A stretch of DNA of 46,476 nucleotides from Snowella sp. (lineage in GTDB: Bacteria; Cyanobacteriota; Cyanobacteriia; Cyanobacteriales; Microcystaceae), in assembly GCA_003249095.1 (NCBI GenBank), contig QBMS01000050.1:19353-65828 (forward strand), read 5' to 3'. This document shows positions 42,506-46,476 of this stretch, piece after piece. Numbering within the stretch: position 1 is the first letter of the stretch; the number at the start of each line of letters is the position of its first letter. The position numbers and the translations under genes were made by a program. A model generated the notes under the pieces. The model made no database searches. It was not told where the DNA came from and saw only the letters and a list, made by a program, of their open reading frames with translations.

Positions 42506-43423
42506 ATGCCCAAAGTAGGCATTATTTACAACGATATCAAACCGATCGCTTGTAAAGTCGCTCTAGACTTACAGGCAAAATTTGAAGCGTCTGGCTGGGA
42601 AGTCTTACTCGAAACAGGATGCGGCGGACTGCTGGGCTATTCCCAACCCGATCGCCCTATTTGTCATACCCGTATTGAACAATTGACACCGCCCCATTTT
42701 AACGCTGATATGACTTTTGCGATCTCTTTGGGGGGAGATGGCACAGTTTTATCGGCATTTCGGCAGTTAGCTCCCATTGGCATTCCCTTGTTAACCGTTA
42801 ATACGGGCCACATGGGGTTTTTAACTGAAATTTATCTCAATCAACTCTCCCAGGCGATCGAGCAAATTATTGCTGGAGACTATTGCATTGAGAACCGTTC
42901 CATGTTGACAGTGAGGTTATATCGGGAAGAAACCATCCTTTGGGAAGCTCTTTCTCTCAATGAAATGGTCTTGCATCGGGAACCCCTCACGAGTATGTGT
43001 CATTTTGAAATTCAAATTGGGAAACACGCTCCCGTCGATATTGCCGCCGATGGCATTATTATTTCCACGCCCACTGGTTCAACGGCCTATTCCCTGAGTT
43101 CGGGCGGCCCCGTTGTTACCCCCGATGTTCCCGTCCTGCAACTTGCCCCCATTTGTCCCCACTCCCTTGCCTCCCGCGCCCTGGTGTTTTCCGATGCAGA
43201 ACCCGTGAATGTTTTTCCTGCTACCCCCAATCGGATGGTGATGGTAGTAGATGGAAATGGGGGATGTTATGTCTTGCCCGAAGACCGCGTTCATCTGCAC
43301 CGCTCTCCCTACACAGCGAAATTTATCCGTCTCCAATCGCCCGAATTCTTTAGAATTTTACGGGAAAAGTTGGGTTGGGGTTTACCCCATATTGCCAAAC
43401 CTACTTCCGTTGAGTTGCCTTAG
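42506..43423 (+). CDS. nadK: NAD kinase
   Basis: The 305-aa protein phosphorylates NAD to NADP. It has the catalytic GGDGT motif at residues 76-80 ([15 protein letters not shown]), [13 protein letters not shown], the LNEMVLHR segment, and the glycine-rich [21 protein letters not shown]. Cyanobacteria usually have two NAD kinases; I cannot say which form this is. It is just downstream of ycf39 and probably co-transcribed. Confidence 0.95.
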   Translation: MPKVGIIYNDIKPIACKVALDLQAKFEASGWEVLLETGCGGLLGYSQPDRPICHTRIEQLTPPHFNADMTFAISLGGDGTVLSAFRQLAPIGIPLLTVNTGHMGFLTEIYLNQLSQAIEQIIAGDYCIENRSMLTVRLYREETILWEALSLNEMVLHREPLTSMCHFEIQIGKHAPVDIAADGIIISTPTGSTAYSLSSGGPVVTPDVPVLQLAPICPHSLASRALVFSDAEPVNVFPATPNRMVMVVDGNGGCYVLPEDRVHLHRSPYTAKFIRLQSPEFFRILREKLGWGLPHIAKPTSVELP

Positions 43424-43525
43424 TGGAGCTTATTCAATCTCAAGGCTGACGACTTTTTGCGATACTGTTGCTATATTAAGACCTTTGGAAATCAGAATAT
43501 ACTTTCAGAACATTTCCTTTTTGAT

Positions 43526-45226
43526 ATGTCCTCTTCTTCTCCTTCCAGGCTATTACGACCTTCTGTTCTGCCGATTCTCCAATGGTTGCCAACCTATCAG
43601 AAGAACTGGTTCCGCTTTGATCTGGTTGCGGGTTTAACCCTAGCCGCCTATGCCATTCCCGTCGCTCTGGCCTATTCTTCTTTGGCGGGCCTACCTTCCC
43701 AGGTAGGTCTCTATTGCTATATGTTAGGCGCGATCGCCTATGCCGTTTTTGGAACCTCGAAACAATTAGCCACTGGCCCCACATCGGCGATTTCTATCCT
43801 CGTCGGTGTGAGCCTGGCGACCTTGGTTCCCAATGATCCCCCCCGCTATTTAGCAATGGCTTCCCTGACGGCTGTTTTGGTGGCAGGAATTTGTTTACTG
43901 GCTTGGATTTTTAAGGTTTCCCAGGTCGTCAATTTTATTTCTGAACCGATTTTGACGGGTTTTAAGGCAGGAGCCGCTCTGCAAATTGCTTCGACCCAAT
44001 TACCTAAACTCTTTGGAGTCAAGGGGGGAGGACACAATTTTTTTGAACGTATCTGGGATTTGTTGCACCATTTAGGCGAGATTCATTTTCCGACTTTTTG
44101 GGTCGGTGCGATCGGTCTTGTTTTATTACTTTTGGGCGATCACTTTTTACCGAAACAACCCATTTCTCTCCTCGTTGTGATTGCATCCATTGTTTTAATG
44201 ACGATTACCCATTTGCCTGATCAGGGAGTTAAAGTTGTTGGCGAAATTCCTCAAGGTTTTCCTCTTTTTGGGCTACCCGAATGGTCATTTAGTGATCTCA
44301 ATAATTTGTTTCCCTTGGCTCTGGCCTGCTTTTTACTATCCTATATTGAAGGAATTTCTACCGCTCGTAGTTTTGCTATTAAGCATGGTTATACGATCAG
44401 TGCGGAACAGGAATTATTGGCAATCGGGGCCGCGAATTTAGCCGCAGGATTGGGACAAGGTTTTCCCCTTGCGGGGGGATTATCTCAGTCGGCAGTGAAT
44501 GAAAAAGCAGGGGCAAAAACGCCTTTAGCAATTGTTGTGACGGCCTGCATTATTGGCTTAGTTTTGTTATTTTTTACGGGATTATTCCGCAATTTACCTG
44601 ATGCTATTTTAGCGGCGATCGTTTTAGTCGCGGTGAAAGGGTTAATTAATATTCCTGAATTAAAACATTTACAAAAAGTCAGTCGTTTAGAATTTCGGAT
44701 AGCATCATTAGCTCTAGTAGGAGTTTTGCTATTCGGTGTACTCAAAGGAATTTTATTAGCCGCGATCGCGTCCATTCTATTGCTAATTCGGGGCGTAGCG
44801 CATCCAACAACAGCGATTTTAGGTCGAGTTGAAGGCACAGATCAATTTAGTGATGTAGAACGACATCCTGAAAACGAAACAATTCCAGGGGTGTTAATTT
44901 ATCGAGTCAATGGGCCAATTCTTTACTTCAATGTGGAGAATATTCAACAGGATTTATTTCGGTGTTTACGACAACAGGAAAACCCTGTTCGTTGCATCAT
45001 TTTCGATCTTTCTTCTTCTCCTGGGGTAGATACTCCTGGCGCACGTTGGTTTGACAATTTATACCAACAATTAACTGTCCAGAATATTACTTTAAAATTA
45101 GTGAATTACAGTGGTCGAGTCTGCGATCGCCTACGGGCCGAAGGACTAGAAAGTAAGCTTGGCTCCTTTGATCGAACGAGTACGATTTCCTCAATTTTGG
45201 CTGAATTTATGTCGAAAAATGGTTGA
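43526..45226 (+). CDS. SulP-family anion transporter with STAS domain
   Basis: The 566-aa protein has an N-terminal membrane core with about a dozen helices starting FDLVAGLTLAAYAIPVALAY and QLATGPTSAISILVGVSL. LSYIEGISTARSFAIKHGYT and GGLSQSAVNEKAGAKTPLA follow. A C-terminal STAS domain lies at about 450-560 (VLIYRVNGPILYFNVENIQ, FDLSSSPGVDTPGARWF). It carries an anion such as sulfate or bicarbonate. It differs from the classical BicA N-terminus, so BicA is not assigned. The ATG at 43526 gives MSSSSPSRLLRPS; an upstream TTG at 43457 is less likely. Confidence 0.9.
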   Translation: MSSSSPSRLLRPSVLPILQWLPTYQKNWFRFDLVAGLTLAAYAIPVALAYSSLAGLPSQVGLYCYMLGAIAYAVFGTSKQLATGPTSAISILVGVSLATLVPNDPPRYLAMASLTAVLVAGICLLAWIFKVSQVVNFISEPILTGFKAGAALQIASTQLPKLFGVKGGGHNFFERIWDLLHHLGEIHFPTFWVGAIGLVLLLLGDHFLPKQPISLLVVIASIVLMTITHLPDQGVKVVGEIPQGFPLFGLPEWSFSDLNNLFPLALACFLLSYIEGISTARSFAIKHGYTISAEQELLAIGAANLAAGLGQGFPLAGGLSQSAVNEKAGAKTPLAIVVTACIIGLVLLFFTGLFRNLPDAILAAIVLVAVKGLINIPELKHLQKVSRLEFRIASLALVGVLLFGVLKGILLAAIASILLLIRGVAHPTTAILGRVEGTDQFSDVERHPENETIPGVLIYRVNGPILYFNVENIQQDLFRCLRQQENPVRCIIFDLSSSPGVDTPGARWFDNLYQQLTVQNITLKLVNYSGRVCDRLRAEGLESKLGSFDRTSTISSILAEFMSKNG

Positions 45227-45354
45227 TAAATAGAACCAAACTCTTTTAGTTTTGATGCTTTAGGATTGCTCCATCTAATCCAATAAGACCACTGTTCGGT
45301 CAATCATTCACATCCATGTGAATACTGCATTAGGAGGTGAAAATCTAGGTTAAT

Positions 45355-45678
45355 TTATGCTGATTGATAATGATAACGAGCTTGTAAAAAATAAACCTTA
45401 TTTCCTGTTACTTTGTAAACCAAACGATGTTCTAAATCAATCCGTCGTGACCAAGTATCTGCTTCAATATATTTAAGCGGTTCGGGTTTACCTAATCCTG
45501 TAAACGGTTCACCGTCCAAGATATCTGCTACTAAGTCTAAGATTTTATCGCCTTTTTTCGGTTCGTTACGATACCACCAAGCTAAGTCTTCTTTGAAATC
45601 AGGGCTAAAAACTGGTAAATAACCATAAACATGATTGTTTTTAGCTTTATCTAGCTTATTTTTTCTTTTAGGAGTCAA
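45355..45678 (-). CDS. yoeB: YoeB-family toxin (Txe/YoeB mRNA interferase)
   Basis: The 107-aa protein has a RelE-fold YoeB core: FSPDFKEDLAWWYRNEPKKG, GEPFTGLGKPEPLKYIEA, then WSRRIDLEHRLVYKV with the catalytic Arg and Glu region, and the terminal RYHY with the catalytic His-Tyr. YoeB cleaves mRNA at the ribosomal A site. A basic N-terminal extension (TPKRKNKLDKAKNNH) is unusual. Its start overlaps the 3' end of the yefM antitoxin by 11 bases, giving tight coupling. Confidence 0.9.
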   Translation of the reverse strand: MTPKRKNKLDKAKNNHVYGYLPVFSPDFKEDLAWWYRNEPKKGDKILDLVADILDGEPFTGLGKPEPLKYIEADTWSRRIDLEHRLVYKVTGNKVYFLQARYHYQSA

Positions 45679-45952
45679 TTTCTAACTCCTCTTTCAATTC
45701 AGCTAGGGTTTGAGGCGTTGAATCTTCTGTCCCCGCCCATTCTAAAGCCCGAAATAAGCGTTTGGCATTTTCTGGCGATCGCAATAAATAAACACATTCC
45801 AATAAACTTGAAAGCTCATTTTCGGCAATTAACGCCACATTTTTCTGATTACGACGCTTAATTACCATAATTTGAGAGTCATCACACACCTGATCCATAA
45901 TACTCGCTAAATTCATCCTCGCTTGAGAATAAGTGGTTTCTTTGCTTAACAT
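45668..45952 (-). CDS. yefM: YefM-family antitoxin
   Basis: The 94-aa protein starts MLSKETTYSQARMNLASIMD and continues with MVIKRRNQKNVALIAENELS, the Phd/YefM fold that dimerises and binds DNA. The C-terminal part (RALEWAGTEDSTPQTLAEL) wraps the YoeB toxin. The ATG at 45952 is chosen because it gives the normal YefM N-terminus and leaves the TGTACA operator upstream; an earlier start at 46036 would place the operator inside the gene. Co-transcribed with yoeB. Confidence 0.9.
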   Translation of the reverse strand: MLSKETTYSQARMNLASIMDQVCDDSQIMVIKRRNQKNVALIAENELSSLLECVYLLRSPENAKRLFRALEWAGTEDSTPQTLAELKEELEIDS

Positions 45953-45969
45953 TGTTTTTGCGGGAGACT

Positions 45970-45988
45970 TGTACAGCTTTATTGTACA
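45970..45988 (-). promoter_or_regulatory. YefM operator with two TGTACA cores
   Basis: TGTACA occurs at 45970-45975 and 45983-45988, 13 bp centre to centre, just upstream of the yefM ATG. The E. coli yefM-yoeB operator also uses paired TGTACA cores in a long and a short palindrome, so this is a likely autoregulatory site. Confidence 0.7.
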
Positions 45989-46043
45989 GTTTCCTTGCCA
46001 TTGAGATACCCAAAAACCGACAATCGATTCAGCCATTAGAGGT

Positions 46044-46080
46044 AATCGTCATTTTGAATCGTCATTTTGATTGATATAAT
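46044..46080 (+). promoter_or_regulatory. mazE promoter with perfect 13-bp tandem repeat
   Basis: AATCGTCATTTTG is repeated head-to-tail at 46044-46056 and 46057-46069. A consensus TATAAT follows at 46075-46080, 28 bases before the mazE ATG. The repeats cover the -35 and spacer region, where a MazE or MazEF autorepressor would bind. Confidence 0.6.
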
Positions 46081-46107
46081 TAAAACTTATTTACCAGGTA
46101 GTCAAAA

Positions 46108-46350
46108 ATGCTGCTGAAAATCGTAAAAATCGGTAATTCTCAAGGAATTACAATTCCTAAAGCGATTATGGAACAGTGCGAACTCACTGATGAAGTCGAG
46201 GCGACAGTCGAGGGTAAAAAGATTATTCTGAGTTCTAAAAAGGGAATAAGAGAGGGTTGGGCTGAGTTATTTGATGATGATCCCCTCGAAGTAGAGTTAC
46301 AGGATTGGTTAGGGGTAGAAAATGAGTTTGAGCGAGAAAATCAATGGTAG
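46108..46350 (+). CDS. mazE: MazE/AbrB-family antitoxin
   Basis: The 80-aa protein has an N-terminal SpoVT-AbrB swapped-hairpin DNA-binding domain (LLKIVKIGNSQGITIPKAIM, then VEATVEGKKIILSS). An acidic toxin-binding tail follows (WAELFDDDPLEVELQDWL). The toxin gene overlaps its end by seven bases but is cut short by a mobile-element end. MazE would now be an antitoxin without its cognate toxin, and is divergent from yefM-yoeB. Confidence 0.88.
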   Translation: MLLKIVKIGNSQGITIPKAIMEQCELTDEVEATVEGKKIILSSKKGIREGWAELFDDDPLEVELQDWLGVENEFERENQW

Positions 46351-46421
46351 AAAGATTTACCATAGTGTTGGTGGAACTCGATCCGACGAGGGGATCTGAA
46401 CTGCAAAAAACCCGACCTTGT
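46344..46421 (+). pseudogene. mazF: MazF toxin fragment, first 26 codons only
   Basis: From ATG 46344 the frame reads MVERFTIVLVELDP then TRGSELQKTRPC, the typical N-terminus of MazF/PemK endoribonucleases (consensus VxLDPTxGSExxKTRPC). After the Cys codon the family should continue with a strand like VIVSPDE, but the sequence changes to the end of an IS200/IS605-type element and the frame stops six codons later. The toxin is therefore broken at 46421/46422. The rest of mazF, if kept, would lie beyond the element. Confidence 0.8.
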
Positions 46422-46476
46422 TTGACATACTCCCCGTCATAAATGACGAGGATTCTTCTAGAGTCACCCCTTAGAA
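46422..46476 (-). mobile_element. End of an IS200/IS605-family element, continues past the window
   Basis: The sequence from TTGACATACTCCCC onward contains the stem CCCCGTCA/TGACGAGG around TAAA, the subterminal hairpin style of IS200/IS605 (TnpB-bearing) elements in cyanobacteria. On the minus strand it reads GAATCCTCG, the stem, GGGGAGTATG, then TCAA. This is the usual right-end form, so tnpB would lie beyond the window on the minus strand. No transposase codons can be confirmed in 55 bases. The boundary at 46422 is inferred from where mazF homology stops. Confidence 0.65.

Noticed and set aside
43526-45226. Naming the SulP transporter BicA because of its 566-aa length
   Set aside because: The N-terminal motifs differ from BicA as I know them; SulP proteins of this length are diverse, so only the family is assigned.
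45306-45323. 8-bp-arm palindrome ATTCACAT-N2-ATGTGAAT between the SulP and yoeB genes
   Set aside because: It is not followed by a T-run on either strand, and its half-sites are in the wrong order for a CRP box; lying between two gene ends, it has no promoter to control.
1-46476. CRISPR array, rRNA operon or replication origin
   Set aside because: No regularly spaced direct repeats, rRNA-like conserved stretches or DnaA-box clusters were seen.

Overview
The window looks like a chromosome segment of a cyanobacterium, most likely a unicellular chroococcalean type. The support is the many GCGATCGC (HIP1) octamers, a Ycf39-type photosystem II assembly factor, two SLH-domain/OprB iron-uptake-type porins, HisZ, a ferredoxin with a C-terminal extension, an NtcA-type promoter, and several Uma2, DUF29 and PIN families that cyanobacteria expand. 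I cannot name the species from sequence alone.

Layout. 1-252 is the end of a DUF4926-like gene. 428-10747 is mostly housekeeping: smc, tRNA-Ser(GGA), a ferredoxin, an inositol-monophosphatase-family enzyme, a J-domain/TPR protein, hisZ, cutA, a pentapeptide-repeat protein and a PfkB kinase. 10814-12598 is a probable phage-defence gene (AIPR with a nuclease-like N-terminus). 12707-14563 is a first porin. 14903-18037 is a purine divergon: guanine deaminase facing an AzgA-type purine permease that has a textbook NtcA-activated promoter. 18180-21526 is accessory: a Gln/Asn-rich secreted protein interrupted by an in-frame TAG, a transglutaminase-like protein, DUF29, a VapBC-like pair and a Uma2 protein. 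21581-23255 holds a ProA paralogue without the catalytic cysteine and a small membrane protein.

23500-26440 appears to be an iron-regulated island. It has three good matches to the 7-1-7 Fur box. The first overlaps the promoter of an unannotated RNA of about 70 nt that ends in a strong terminator (IsaR1-like candidate). The second lies before an alpha/beta-hydrolase-fold gene with an altered nucleophile, and the third before the second SLH porin.

26751-27638 is cdsA. 27680-33103 is an AT-rich minus-strand surface-polysaccharide cluster (EpsG-like protein, two glycosyltransferases, two methyltransferases). 33806-37495 is serA-prmA, a VOC protein and a lipoate-ligase-family protein. 37625-40556 holds little-known genes: a DUF2584-like protein, a 2TM-GAF protein, a previously uncalled 58-aa ORF with its own promoter, ridA, and a duplicated glycine-zipper membrane protein next to a PD-(D/E)XK nuclease. 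40629-45226 is a GNAT acetyltransferase, ycf39, NAD kinase and a SulP transporter. 45355-46476 is a toxin-antitoxin cluster: yefM-yoeB with a TGTACA-type operator, and mazE followed by a mazF cut after codon 26 by the end of an IS200/IS605-family element that runs off the window.
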